A stretch of 23,842 bases of DNA from CAYUYM01 sp964449305 (GCA_964449305.1 CAYUYM010000029.1:1-23842), one strand, 5' to 3'. Positions 8,001 through 16,046 are shown, numbered from the stretch's first letter. Translations and numbers: made by a program. The notes: generated from the sequence alone by a model not told the origin.

Positions 8001-9824
8001 ATGCATCCACTCCGCCGCATCCTCGCCGACCTGAAGCGCTACAAGCGCAACCTCACGCTTGCATCGCTGTCGATGTCGATGTTCGTCATCTTCAACATGT
8101 CGACGGTGGTGCTCATCATCCCGTTCATCAACACCCTGTTCGACAAGGCGGCCCCGATCCCGAAGCCGATGCCACCCTTCGGCCTCGACACACTGAAGGA
8201 ATGGGCCTTCACGGGCATCAACAACCTCCTCGCCTCCGTGCCACCCACCACGGCGTTGAAGTACCTGTGCGTGCTGCTCATCGTGAGCTTCATCTTCAAG
8301 AACTTCTTCCATTACCTCCAGACCTGGTTCATGGCGCCAGCCGAGCAGGGCTTCATCCGCGACCTGCGACAGAAGGTGTACGACCACCTCACCACGCTGC
8401 CGCTCTCGTACTTCACGAACAGGCGGAAGGGCATGCTCATGTCGCGCGTGGTGAACGACGTGCGCGTGGTGAACGACTCCGCCATCGCCATTGTCAACAG
8501 CATCTTCCGGGATCCACCCCAGCTCATCACCTACACGGTGTTCCTCTTCATCATCGACTGGCAGCTCACGCTCATGGTGTTTCTCCTCATCCCGATAACG
8601 GGCGTCATCCTGACGCGCATCGGCAATGTGGTGAAGCGCGAGAGCCACCTGCTGCAGGAGGCTCTCGCCGATGTGACCTCCGTTCTCGATGAGGGGCTCG
8701 CGAGCATGCGCATCATCAAGGCCTTCCGCACCGAGGCGAAGGAGCGGCGGAAGTTCGGCGAGCACAACGATTCCTACTTCCGCACCTACGTGCGCATCAT
8801 CCGGCGCAAGGAACTCGCCACGCCCATCACCGAGACGCTCACCGTGGCCGTGGTGGTGCTCATCCTGTGGTTCATGGGTGACTCGATTCTGACGGGCCGG
8901 AGCGAGATGACGAACGGCGTGTTCGTGGCCTACATCTTCGCGATGCTGCAGCTCATGCAGCCGCTGAAATTCTTCGGGCAGGTGTTCGGTGTGATCGCGG
9001 AGGGCATGGCGGGCGCACAGCGCGTGTATGAGGTGCTCGACTACGCCCCCGAGCTCACGGGCAGGCCCGGTGCCGTGCCTGTGAACGCGCTCGAACGATC
9101 CATCGACTTCCACCATGTGGACTTCACCTACGGCGAGGGCGAGCCCGTGCTGACCGACGTGAACCTCACCGTCTCCGCCGGGCAGATCGTCGCGATCGTG
9201 GGGCCCAGCGGGGCGGGGAAGAGCACGCTCATCGATCTCATCCCGCGCTTCCACGATGTGACCGGCGGTTCCATCACACTCGACGGCCGCGACCTGCGCG
9301 ACATCACGGTGGAATCGCTCCGCGGGCTCATGGGCATGGTGACGCAGGAATCCCTGCTCTTCAACACAAGCGTCTTCGAGAACATCGCCTATGGCATGCC
9401 CGGCGCGACCATGGCACAGGTGGAGGCGGCCGCGCGCGCCGCCAATGCCCACGAGTTCATCATGGACACACCGGACGGGTACGCGACCACCATCGGCGAC
9501 CGCGGCGTGAAACTCTCCGGCGGACAGCGGCAGCGCCTGAGCATCGCGCGGGCCATTCTCAAGAACCCGCCCATCCTCATCCTCGACGAGGCGACCTCGT
9601 CGCTCGACACGGAGTCCGAGCTGGCCGTGCAATCCGCCATCGAAAACAGCATGGTCGGGCGCACCTCCATCGTGATCGCGCACCGGCTCTCCACCATCCA
9701 GCGCGCCGACATCATCTACGTCATCGACAACGGCCGCATCGTGGAAGCGGGCCGGCACACCGACCTGATGGAGCATGGATCGGGCGTGTATCGCCGGCTC
9801 TACGAGCTCCAGTTCGCCGTCTGA
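8001..9824 (+). CDS. ABC transporter, fused permease-ATPase, MsbA-like exporter
   Basis: A half-size type IV exporter (607 residues) that would dimerise in the inner membrane and flip a lipid or lipid-linked substrate using ATP. The N-terminal half holds about six membrane spans (for example SMSMFVIFNMSTVVLIIPFI, YTVFLFIIDWQLTLMVFLL, LTVAVVVLILWFMG). The nucleotide domain contains Walker A GPSGAGKST (401-409), signature LSGGQ (505-509), Walker B ILILDEA with D529/E530, a D-loop SSLD and the switch histidine in VIAHRLST. Start 8001 has AGGAACG about ten bases upstream, over the end of the previous gene. The next gene is an O-antigen ligase family protein, so lipid A-core or another glycolipid is a plausible cargo. 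Drug export cannot be excluded from sequence. Confidence 0.92.
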   Translation: MHPLRRILADLKRYKRNLTLASLSMSMFVIFNMSTVVLIIPFINTLFDKAAPIPKPMPPFGLDTLKEWAFTGINNLLASVPPTTALKYLCVLLIVSFIFKNFFHYLQTWFMAPAEQGFIRDLRQKVYDHLTTLPLSYFTNRRKGMLMSRVVNDVRVVNDSAIAIVNSIFRDPPQLITYTVFLFIIDWQLTLMVFLLIPITGVILTRIGNVVKRESHLLQEALADVTSVLDEGLASMRIIKAFRTEAKERRKFGEHNDSYFRTYVRIIRRKELATPITETLTVAVVVLILWFMGDSILTGRSEMTNGVFVAYIFAMLQLMQPLKFFGQVFGVIAEGMAGAQRVYEVLDYAPELTGRPGAVPVNALERSIDFHHVDFTYGEGEPVLTDVNLTVSAGQIVAIVGPSGAGKSTLIDLIPRFHDVTGGSITLDGRDLRDITVESLRGLMGMVTQESLLFNTSVFENIAYGMPGATMAQVEAAARAANAHEFIMDTPDGYATTIGDRGVKLSGGQRQRLSIARAILKNPPILILDEATSSLDTESELAVQSAIENSMVGRTSIVIAHRLSTIQRADIIYVIDNGRIVEAGRHTDLMEHGSGVYRRLYELQFAV

Positions 9825-9854
9825 CACACCCCGCGTCACCCCCATCGCCCTCGG

Positions 9855-11072
9855 ATGACTCAAGCACGACATCACATGAACCTCCGACGCTCATCCATCA
9901 CCCGCCTTCTCGCCCTCGATCCCGGCTCCCAGCGCCTGCACGGCACCACGTGGGTGCTGTTGTTGCTCTGTCTCCTCTCCAGCATGTTCTCCATCGCCCT
10001 GGCACAGGCGGCGTTTGTCGCCGGAGTTGTCACGTGGGTGGCCACGCTTCGTTTCACGTCACACATCGGGTGGCGCTCCGTGCTCATCCACACACCCTGG
10101 CTCGTGTTCACGCTGTCCCGCATCCTCGCGATCCTGGTCTCGACGCGCCCCGACCTGAGCATGGCATCCTTCCATCGGGAGATCGCGTTTCTGGCCATGT
10201 ACCCGCTGGCCGTGGATCTGCTGGGCCGCAGCGTGGGGCAGCGCCTGACCATTGTGTTCCGCGTGTTGTTCCTTGCATCGGTGGTGGCTGCCGGCATCGG
10301 CGCGGTGCGCTTCGGCCTCGGCCTGGTGCCGCGGGCGGAATCCACCACTGCGGGCTACTACACCCTTGGCGCGTTTCTCGCGATGGGCATCGTCGCCACC
10401 GCCGCCCTGTGGCGGGATCGCACGGTGTTTCCCACACGCTGGATCCCGGCGGTCGGCATGCTGGTGATGCTCATCGGCCTGCTGCTCACCTTCAACCGCA
10501 TGCACTGGATCTCCACCGCGGTCGCCCTCCTGGTGATCGGCATCCGCCGGGAGCGGCGGCTCCTGCTGGGCGCCGCCGTGGCCGCGGCCCTCGTGGTCGC
10601 GCTCGTGCCGCAGGTGCGGGACCGCCTCCTGACGCTCGGGGACATCCGCTCCAACGCCTCCGGCCGCGATGTCATCTTCCGCGGCGCATGGATGCTGGCC
10701 GGCGAGCATCCATGGACGGGCTTCGGCACGCGCACCTTCCGCGAGATCTTTCCGCTGTGGGACGACATGCCCGACAAGGGCGTCGGAAGCTGGCACAACG
10801 ACTATGTGCAGTCCTACATGGAGGGAGGGACGGTGGGGCTGCTCGCCTACGCCGCGCTTTTCGTCCAGGCCTTCGTGCTCACTGTCCGCCGCATGCGGCG
10901 CTCGAAGGGCGACGGGCCGCCACACGCGGATGCCCTGTTCGCTGTCCTGCTCGTCTTCGCCATCAGCGGCTGCACCTACGATTCGCTTCCCGCCCTCTGG
11001 TTCCGGCTCACCCTTGCGGCGGTGGTTGTCCTGGCCTGTGGGGAGGGCGCTCCCCACACAGCGGAGCGATGA
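9855..11072 (+). CDS. O-antigen ligase/polymerase family membrane protein (Wzy/WaaL type)
   Basis: Polytopic inner-membrane protein of 405 residues with about ten hydrophobic segments (WVLLLLCLLSSMFSIALAQA, AVGMLVMLIGLLLTF, LLLGAAVAAALVVALV and others). Before the last spans lies a loop with ASGRDVIFRGAWMLAGEHPWTGFGTRTF and SWHNDYVQSYMEGG. The R-x(n)-W-x-x-A-x(n)-P-x-x-G-x-G and H-N-x-Y/F elements are the usual signature of the O-antigen ligase (Wzy_C) domain. The family either joins O-antigen to lipid A-core or polymerises repeat units; sequence alone does not say which. It begins 30 bases after the ABC exporter. Start 9876 is an alternative. Its stop overlaps the next ATG (ATGA), linking it to the Cys-rich ORF. 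Confidence 0.85.
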   Translation: MTQARHHMNLRRSSITRLLALDPGSQRLHGTTWVLLLLCLLSSMFSIALAQAAFVAGVVTWVATLRFTSHIGWRSVLIHTPWLVFTLSRILAILVSTRPDLSMASFHREIAFLAMYPLAVDLLGRSVGQRLTIVFRVLFLASVVAAGIGAVRFGLGLVPRAESTTAGYYTLGAFLAMGIVATAALWRDRTVFPTRWIPAVGMLVMLIGLLLTFNRMHWISTAVALLVIGIRRERRLLLGAAVAAALVVALVPQVRDRLLTLGDIRSNASGRDVIFRGAWMLAGEHPWTGFGTRTFREIFPLWDDMPDKGVGSWHNDYVQSYMEGGTVGLLAYAALFVQAFVLTVRRMRRSKGDGPPHADALFAVLLVFAISGCTYDSLPALWFRLTLAAVVVLACGEGAPHTAER

Positions 11073-11347
11073 GCCCGTCCCATTCGTCAATCAACAGCCG
11101 CCTTTTCACACCTTCACGGCCCCCCTCCTGCAGCATGAACGCCACGCCCCGGCATAGCACCGATTCCACACGGCTTCCCGAATTCTGCGACTTCACCTGC
11201 ATGCATGCCGGCTTCGCGGACCCCGCTGCTGTTGGTGCATGCCGGCGGGAGATCGGCGTCCATTGCACCATCCTGAAGCGTCTCGTGAACAAGAACGCCC
11301 GCTGCCAGGTGCGCCTCGAAGCGGGACGCGCGGGAGGTGCCTCCTGA
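11069..11347 (+). CDS. small cysteine-rich protein of unknown function
   Basis: A 92-residue frame fills the gap between the O-antigen ligase and the histidine kinase. Its ATG overlaps the upstream stop (ATGA) and its TGA overlaps the downstream ATG (TGATG). Third codon positions in the C-terminal half are strongly G/C, as in true genes here. The N-terminal 35 residues are low-complexity Ser/Pro/Thr; the rest has C40-x3-C44-x13-C58-x7-C66-x12-C79 with basic CRREIGVHCTILKRLVNKNARC. This spacing suggests a metal or iron-sulfur site and reminds me of small Cys proteins seen in other bacteria (recollection, not a search). There is no signal peptide or membrane segment. The true start could be 11135 (residue 23). 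It may be a partner of the kinase next to it. Confidence 0.6.
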   Translation: MSPSHSSINSRLFTPSRPPSCSMNATPRHSTDSTRLPEFCDFTCMHAGFADPAAVGACRREIGVHCTILKRLVNKNARCQVRLEAGRAGGAS

Positions 11348-13224
11348 TGTTGCGCAGCATTGGGACACGCATCGGCATCGGTTACAGTGTGCTCGTGCTC
11401 ACGGGCATCCTCACCGGCGTGGTTGCCATCACCAATTTCGCTGAGCTGGGCACCTCGGTCAACTCGCTCTTCCAGCAGAACTACCAGGGCCTGATCATCG
11501 CGGAGAACATGCTCAAGTCCATCGACAAGCAGGAGAACACGCTGCTCTCGATCATGGCGGATGAATCGCGGTACATGGACAATGCGGGTCTCGCACGCAT
11601 CACCTTCAAGGAGAGCCGGGATCAGTTCCTGGCGCTGTTCGAACGTGCCTCGCGCAGCCAGGTGGATATCGCCAAGCACCGGGTGCTCGACAGCCTCATG
11701 CTGGCCTACCGGCAGTTCCTCATCTACGCCGACTCGCTCAACGACATGGCACAGGACAAGCTTCCGATCACCACGCTTCGGACCTTCCAGGAGGTGGTGA
11801 TCCGGCCGCAGAGCGAGCTGCTGAAGGACTACTGCTTCCGCGTGTTGGAGATCAACCAGGCCGCCATCACAGGCATCGACGAGAAGGTGCGCCGCCGCAC
11901 GCTGGAATCCGTCTACACCATCGGCGGTGCGCTGCTCATCAACCTGTTGTTCTCCATCTTCAGCGGCATCTACTTCACCCGCAGCATCGCCCGGCCCCTG
12001 CGCAACCTCACACGCTCGGTGAAGCGCATCTCCGAGGGCAGCCTCTATCAGAAGATCGACATCCACACAGGCGATGAGATCGGCGATCTGAGCGGGGAGT
12101 TCAACAAGATGACTGAACGCCTCCGGGCCTACGACGAGCTGAACATCCAGAAGATGATCTCGGAGAAGAAGAAGTCCGAGGCCATCGTCCATTCGATCTC
12201 CGATCCCGTCATCGTCACCGATCCGGACTCCCGCATCGTGCTGCTGAACGGTGCGGCGGACATGATCACCACGGGGCTGTTCCGCAGCGGGTGGCAGCAG
12301 CATCCCGTGACGGAGTGCATCGATGACGAGCACTGGCGGCGCCTCTTTGCCGTGGATGTTCCCGCAGCGGCCACCTCCGCAGATCTCATCCTGCCGCTTA
12401 CCATAGGAGAGGAGGTGCGCCACTTCCGGCCGCGCCAGACCATCATCACGAATGAAGCGGGCAGGGTGAGCGGGCTCATCACGCTCCTGCAGGATGTGAC
12501 GCGCTTCAAGAACCTGGACGAGCTGAAGAGCGAGTTCATGGCCACCGTGTCGCACGAGCTGCGCACGCCCCTCACATCGCTCAACATGATGGTGGACATC
12601 CTCCGTCAGGAGGTGGTCGGGACGCTCAACGACAGGCAGCAGGATCTGCTGCGCGGCGGCAAGTTCGATTGTGACCGCCTCATCAAGCTGGTGGGTGATC
12701 TCCTGAACCTGTCGCGCCTCGAGGCGGGGAAGCTCGAGGTGAAGCGGCAGTCCGTGCCCATCGCCCAGGTGATCCATCAGGCCATGCAGCCCTTCCGCCT
12801 GAGCCTGGAGCAGCATCGCCTCACACTGGACGTCGACATACTGACCACGCGGCCCACCTGCCTCGGCGACACGGACCAGGTGTTCATCATCCTCACGAAT
12901 CTGCTGAACAACGCCGTCCGCCACACACCCGACGGGGGGCGGGTGGTCGTGATGGTGGAGGAGATGGATGGCATGATCGCGTTCCATGTCCAGGACTCCG
13001 GTCCCGGGATTCCGCCCAAGGATCTCGAGCACATCTTTGATCGCTTCGTGCAGTTGAAGGATCAGGATTCCGCGACACCGGGAAGCGTGGGACTGGGGCT
13101 GGCCATTGCGCGCAAGGCGGTGGAAGTCCAGGGCGGGCGGCTGTGGGTGGAATCGGAATTCGGAAGGGGGAGCCGTTTCTCCTTCACCCTTCCGGCAGAC
13201 AAGGAGGGCCTGTATGAGCAATGA
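11347..13224 (+). CDS. membrane sensor histidine kinase (sensor-HAMP-PAS-HisKA-HATPase)
   Basis: A 625-residue inner-membrane kinase, sensor of the pair formed with the sigma-54 regulator downstream. Order: TM1 (about 9-31), a helical periplasmic region of about 155 residues like four-helix-bundle sensors, TM2 (about 188-213), HAMP (about 214-266), a PAS-like domain (SISDPVIVTDPDSRIVLLNGAA), HisKA with SHELRTPL and phosphoacceptor H403, N-box NLLNNAVRHT (518-527), G1 DSGPGIPP (D550) and G2 GSVGLGLAI (579-587). All catalytic boxes are intact. Start 11347 has GGGAGG about nine bases upstream and makes a TGATG junction with the preceding small ORF; its 3' end overlaps the regulator by 11 bases. 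The signal is unknown. A helical periplasmic domain would fit envelope or small-molecule sensing. Confidence 0.93.
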   Translation: MLRSIGTRIGIGYSVLVLTGILTGVVAITNFAELGTSVNSLFQQNYQGLIIAENMLKSIDKQENTLLSIMADESRYMDNAGLARITFKESRDQFLALFERASRSQVDIAKHRVLDSLMLAYRQFLIYADSLNDMAQDKLPITTLRTFQEVVIRPQSELLKDYCFRVLEINQAAITGIDEKVRRRTLESVYTIGGALLINLLFSIFSGIYFTRSIARPLRNLTRSVKRISEGSLYQKIDIHTGDEIGDLSGEFNKMTERLRAYDELNIQKMISEKKKSEAIVHSISDPVIVTDPDSRIVLLNGAADMITTGLFRSGWQQHPVTECIDDEHWRRLFAVDVPAAATSADLILPLTIGEEVRHFRPRQTIITNEAGRVSGLITLLQDVTRFKNLDELKSEFMATVSHELRTPLTSLNMMVDILRQEVVGTLNDRQQDLLRGGKFDCDRLIKLVGDLLNLSRLEAGKLEVKRQSVPIAQVIHQAMQPFRLSLEQHRLTLDVDILTTRPTCLGDTDQVFIILTNLLNNAVRHTPDGGRVVVMVEEMDGMIAFHVQDSGPGIPPKDLEHIFDRFVQLKDQDSATPGSVGLGLAIARKAVEVQGGRLWVESEFGRGSRFSFTLPADKEGLYEQ

Positions 13225-14542
13225 ACACCCTGTTGTTCTCGTGGTGGATGATGAGATCAACATCCTCAACACTGTCGGCATCTGTCTCGAAGCAATCGGT
13301 TCCGAGGTGTGCCTGTTTTCCCGGCCGGTGGAGGCCGTGGCCTCGCTCGCGACACGGAAATACGATCTGGCCTTTGTGGACCTGATGATGACTCCGATCG
13401 ACGGGTTCCAGGTGCTGGAAGAAATCCATCGCATGCAGCCCGACATCACGGTGATCATCGTGACCGCGGTTGGCACGGTGGACTCCGCCGTACGGGCGAT
13501 GAAGGCCGGCGCGTATCACTACATCCAGAAACCCTTCGAGTTCAGCGAGCTGCAGATCATCGCCCAGAAGGCCTGGGAGCATCACCAGCTCAACGACGAG
13601 ATCCGCTGGCTCAAGACGCTCGTCGGCCAGCAGACCGGCACGCGGGACATCATCACGCGAAACGCCCCGATGCTCGAACAACTCGATCTGGCCTCACGCA
13701 TCGCCGACAGCAACATCAACGTGCTGATCGAGGGAGAGTCCGGAACAGGAAAGGAACTCTTCGCCCAGCATATCCACAACTCAAGTTCGAGAAACGCAAA
13801 GCCTTTTGTGAAAATCAATTGCGCTGCCATACCTGAACAATTGCTTGAATCCGAACTCTTCGGACATGTGAAGGGGGCATTCACCGGAGCGCTGAAGGAC
13901 AGGCAGGGGCGTTTCGAACAGGCCGAGGGTGGAACGATGTTTCTGGACGAGATTGCGGAGATCGCCCCTGCGATCCAGGTGAAGCTGCTGCGCGTCCTGC
14001 AGAGCCGCGAATACGAGCGGGTGGGGGAGAACGTGACCCGCCGCGCCGACGTGCGCATCATTGCCGCGACAAACAGGAACCTGGAAGAGGCATTGAAGGA
14101 GGGGGCCTTCCGAGAGGATTTGTTCTATCGGCTCAATGGCGTCCGCATCCACCTGCCGCCGCTTCGTGAGCGGCCGGAGGACATCCCGCTGCTCGTGCAG
14201 CATTTCATCGGGAAGTGTGCCCCGGAGCGCTCCCTCTCCGTGGATCCGGAGGCGCTGGCAGTGCTGAAGGCAGCGCGGTGGAGCGGCAATGTCCGCGAGC
14301 TGGCGAACGTGGTGGAGCGTGCGGTGCTCTTGTGCCGCGGGGACAGCATCCGGCTATCGGATCTTCCGACGGAGCTGGTGAATTCCTCGGAAAACGCGGA
14401 ATTCCGGCGGTCGCTGGAGGAGGTGGAGCGCATGCACATCCGCAGCGTGCTGAACCACACGCGGGACTACGACGAAGCCGCACGCGTGCTGGGGATCGAT
14501 CCGGCGACGCTGTGGCGGAAGCGGAAAAAGTACGGATTGTGA
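13214..14542 (+). CDS. sigma-54-dependent response regulator, NtrC/AtoC type
   Basis: Enhancer-binding transcription activator of 442 residues, partner of the overlapping histidine kinase. Receiver domain (1-120): acidic pair D12-D13, phosphoacceptor D56 in FVDLMM, Thr switch in VTAVG, Lys in QKPF. AAA+ domain: Walker A GESGTGKE (174-181), sigma-54 contact loop GAFTGA (221-226), Walker B GGTMFLDEI, and the arginine-rich REDLFYRLNG and PLRERPEDIP segments. The C-terminal Fis-type helix-turn-helix is DEAARVLGIDPATLWRKRKKYGL. With GAFTGA intact it should activate RNA polymerase carrying sigma-54. Start 13214 has AAGGAGG six bases upstream. Bases 13771-13860 are unusually AT-rich for the region. 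Likely targets include the gap immediately downstream. Confidence 0.95.
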   Translation: MSNEHPVVLVVDDEINILNTVGICLEAIGSEVCLFSRPVEAVASLATRKYDLAFVDLMMTPIDGFQVLEEIHRMQPDITVIIVTAVGTVDSAVRAMKAGAYHYIQKPFEFSELQIIAQKAWEHHQLNDEIRWLKTLVGQQTGTRDIITRNAPMLEQLDLASRIADSNINVLIEGESGTGKELFAQHIHNSSSRNAKPFVKINCAAIPEQLLESELFGHVKGAFTGALKDRQGRFEQAEGGTMFLDEIAEIAPAIQVKLLRVLQSREYERVGENVTRRADVRIIAATNRNLEEALKEGAFREDLFYRLNGVRIHLPPLRERPEDIPLLVQHFIGKCAPERSLSVDPEALAVLKAARWSGNVRELANVVERAVLLCRGDSIRLSDLPTELVNSSENAEFRRSLEEVERMHIRSVLNHTRDYDEAARVLGIDPATLWRKRKKYGL

Positions 14543-14671
14543 CGAATGCTGATCCCGACGACGTCTGCACGCGACAGATTCCCGTGGCGGGCGGTTTTGC
14601 GGTGCACAGTGAAGCAATGGGGGGTATGGTGCACTGTGGGCGAAATCCGAGGGGACGCGCCCCGACTGTTC

Positions 14672-14684
14672 TTGCATGATGCAA
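14672..14684. repeat. inverted repeat TTGCAT-G-ATGCAA
   Basis: Perfect 6-base arms around one G. It lies about 130 bases after the response-regulator gene and about 150 bases before the sigma-54-like element, a distance usual for enhancer sites. It could be an operator or chance; short palindromes arise often. Confidence 0.45.
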
Positions 14685-14745
14685 TATCCCGCAACATGGT
14701 ATCATTGAAGAGCTTATGATGGTTCCGGCGTCGCCGTCACTATTA

Positions 14746-14766
14746 CGTCGTGCAAATTGCACGACG
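14746..14766. promoter_or_regulatory. 21-bp perfect inverted repeat, candidate operator or activator site
   Basis: Arms CGTCGTGCAA and TTGCACGACG are exactly complementary around a single A. There is no T run on either side, so it is not a typical terminator; a protein-binding site is more likely. It sits 55 bases upstream of the sigma-54-like element. Ten-base perfect arms are improbable by chance in a gap of this size. The bound protein is unknown; the adjacent NtrC-type regulator is the natural suspect. Confidence 0.55.
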
Positions 14767-14820
14767 GGGGCGAAATGCGTGGGAAAACACGGTGAAATTG
14801 CGCTGCATTCGGCACATTTG

Positions 14821-14838
14821 CTGGCATCATTCTTGACA
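14821..14838 (+). promoter_or_regulatory. weak sigma-54-like promoter overlapping a TTGACA box
   Basis: CTGGCATCATTCTTGAC matches the -24 element as CTGGCA and has TTG at -12, but A replaces the conserved C of the -12 GC dinucleotide. GG-to-GA spacing is the required ten bases. TTGACA at 14833-14838 could instead be a sigma-70 -35 box, though no good -10 follows. It lies about 75 bases ahead of the STAS gene. Confidence 0.3.
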
Positions 14839-14909
14839 GATGAATGGTGGCTCGATGCAGCACCCAATGACAGCATCCTGCGTACCATTGAAACCGAATT
14901 GGAGGCGAC

Positions 14910-15254
14910 ATGGCAGTGAAGATCAGCACAATTCAGAATGTGAACATCGCCATTCTTGAAGTGAAGGGGACCATCATTGGCGGAGAAGAGACAGATGAGT
15001 TGAAGGCCCGTGCAAGCGACATGCTGGAGCAGGGGAACCGGAAGCTCATCATTGATCTGTCCGGAGTCACCTACATCAACAGCTCGGGTCTTGGCGCCCT
15101 CGTGAGCATCCACACTTCGTACGGCAGGGTCGAGGGCAGGATCTGCCTGTGCGGCATGGGGAAGAGTGTACAGAACGTGTTTGTTCTGACGCGCCTCACG
15201 AGCATCTTCGATGCCGAGGACACCGTCGACGCAGCAATCGCAAAATTTCAATAA
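14910..15254 (+). CDS. STAS domain protein, anti-sigma factor antagonist (SpoIIAA-like)
   Basis: A single STAS domain of 114 residues. The phosphorylation-site region reads DLSGVTYINSSGLGAL, with S58/S59 aligning to the SpoIIAA phosphoserine; the N-terminal strand (VNIAILEVKGTI) and C-terminal TRLTSIFDAEDTVDAAI are typical. Such proteins switch partner proteins (anti-sigma kinases or others) by reversible phosphorylation. No anti-sigma kinase or PP2C phosphatase is present in the window, so its partners are elsewhere. GGAGG lies six bases upstream of the ATG. It is the first gene of the apparent TonB operon, 36 bases before exbB, which suggests a link between signalling and the energised transport module. 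Family call is firm; target unknown. Confidence 0.9.
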   Translation: MAVKISTIQNVNIAILEVKGTIIGGEETDELKARASDMLEQGNRKLIIDLSGVTYINSSGLGALVSIHTSYGRVEGRICLCGMGKSVQNVFVLTRLTSIFDAEDTVDAAIAKFQ

Positions 15255-15290
15255 ACCCCGTTCCATCCAACAAACACAAGGTGTTGTCCC

Positions 15291-16022
15291 ATGAAGCAAG
15301 GTACTTTCATCACGATCGTTCTCATCGTCGCATTTGCCGCTGCGGTGGGCATTTTCACGGTTCTCCCGAAGTTCATCACTGACGGCGGTCCCCTTGTCAT
15401 CGCCCTCATCGCCCTGATCATCATGGTCGTGGCCTTCATTGCTGAGCGCATGTTCACGCTGGGCAAGGCGAAGGGCAAGGGTTCCCTGGTCACCTTCCTG
15501 AAGACCATCCAGGGTCACATTGCCAAGGGCGAAATCGACGCCGCGATCGCCGCCTGCGACAAGCAGCGTGGTTCCTGCGCCAACGTGCTCCGCACCGGTC
15601 TCGACCGCTACAAGATCGTGAAGGCATCCGGTGAGTCCGCCTCCGCGAAGGAGCTCATGGACGAAGTGCAGCATGCGATCGAAGAATCCATGATGCTTGA
15701 AGTGCCCCTCCTCGAAAGGAACCTCGTGTCGCTGTCGACCATCGCCTCGATCTCGACCATGATCGGCCTTCTCGGCACCGTCATCGGCATGATCCGTTCC
15801 TTCGCCGCCATGGCGAACGCCGGTGCGCCGGACGCCGTCCAGCTCGCTCTCGGTATCTCCGAGGCCCTCATCAACACCGCCGGCGGCCTCATCGGCGGCA
15901 TCGGCGGCATCGTGGCGTACAACTACTTCACGACGCGCGTCGACAACTTCACCTACATGATCGAGGAAGCCAGCTACTCCATCATCCAGACGCTCACCAG
16001 CCGCCATCGCGACGGCAAGTAA
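15291..16022 (+). CDS. exbB: ExbB/TolQ/MotA family proton channel protein
   Basis: Inner-membrane proton-channel subunit that, with ExbD, powers TonB by the proton motive force. The 243-residue protein shows four hydrophobic segments: about 6-26, 34-55, 143-168 and 187-210. The last two carry the family motif STMIGLLGTVIGMIRSF and ALINTAGGLIGGIGGIVAYNYF. Classical ExbB has three spans, so the first N-terminal segment is extra, or a signal-like anchor. The cytoplasmic domain between spans 2 and 3 includes AAIAACDKQRGSCANVLRTGL, usual for the family. A weak ribosome site (AAGGTG) precedes the ATG. It is followed by two exbD genes and tonB with gaps of 16-24 bases, making the assignment firm. 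Confidence 0.92.
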   Translation: MKQGTFITIVLIVAFAAAVGIFTVLPKFITDGGPLVIALIALIIMVVAFIAERMFTLGKAKGKGSLVTFLKTIQGHIAKGEIDAAIAACDKQRGSCANVLRTGLDRYKIVKASGESASAKELMDEVQHAIEESMMLEVPLLERNLVSLSTIASISTMIGLLGTVIGMIRSFAAMANAGAPDAVQLALGISEALINTAGGLIGGIGGIVAYNYFTTRVDNFTYMIEEASYSIIQTLTSRHRDGK

Positions 16023-16046
16023 CAGCTCCAGGACGGAGTATCCATC

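Larger units (their letters stand above)
14543..14909. other. regulatory gap between regulator and STAS/TonB operon
   Basis: 367 bases with no credible gene. A 67-codon frame at 14716-14919 runs into the STAS start but lacks a ribosome site and family resemblance. The gap is more AT-rich than its flanks and holds a 13-base inverted repeat (14672), a 21-base inverted repeat (14746), a sigma-54-like element (14821) overlapping a TTGACA, and a near-direct repeat GGTGCAC(A/T)GTG at about 14601 and 14628. No terminator is visible after the regulator gene. Confidence 0.6.

Noticed and set aside
7653..9875. Long minus-strand open frame opposite the ABC transporter
   Set aside because: Same antisense effect; no family motifs, while the plus strand encodes complete Walker and signature motifs.
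11008..13476. Very long minus-strand open frame opposite the histidine kinase
   Set aside because: It mirrors the kinase gene, whose motifs are all intact on the plus strand. Its protein is full of His/Asp/Val-rich text typical of antisense frames in high-GC DNA.
14580..14602. GTGGCGGGCGGTTTTGC as a sigma-54 promoter
   Set aside because: The GG to GC spacing is eleven bases rather than ten, and the -24 box is poor.
14598..14640. CACAGTG/CACTGTG segments as a terminator after the regulator gene
   Set aside because: Arms are short and no T run follows; recorded only as part of the regulatory gap.
14716..14919. 67-codon frame before the STAS gene
   Set aside because: No ribosome site, no recognisable family, AT-rich, and it covers the inverted repeat and promoter-like element.
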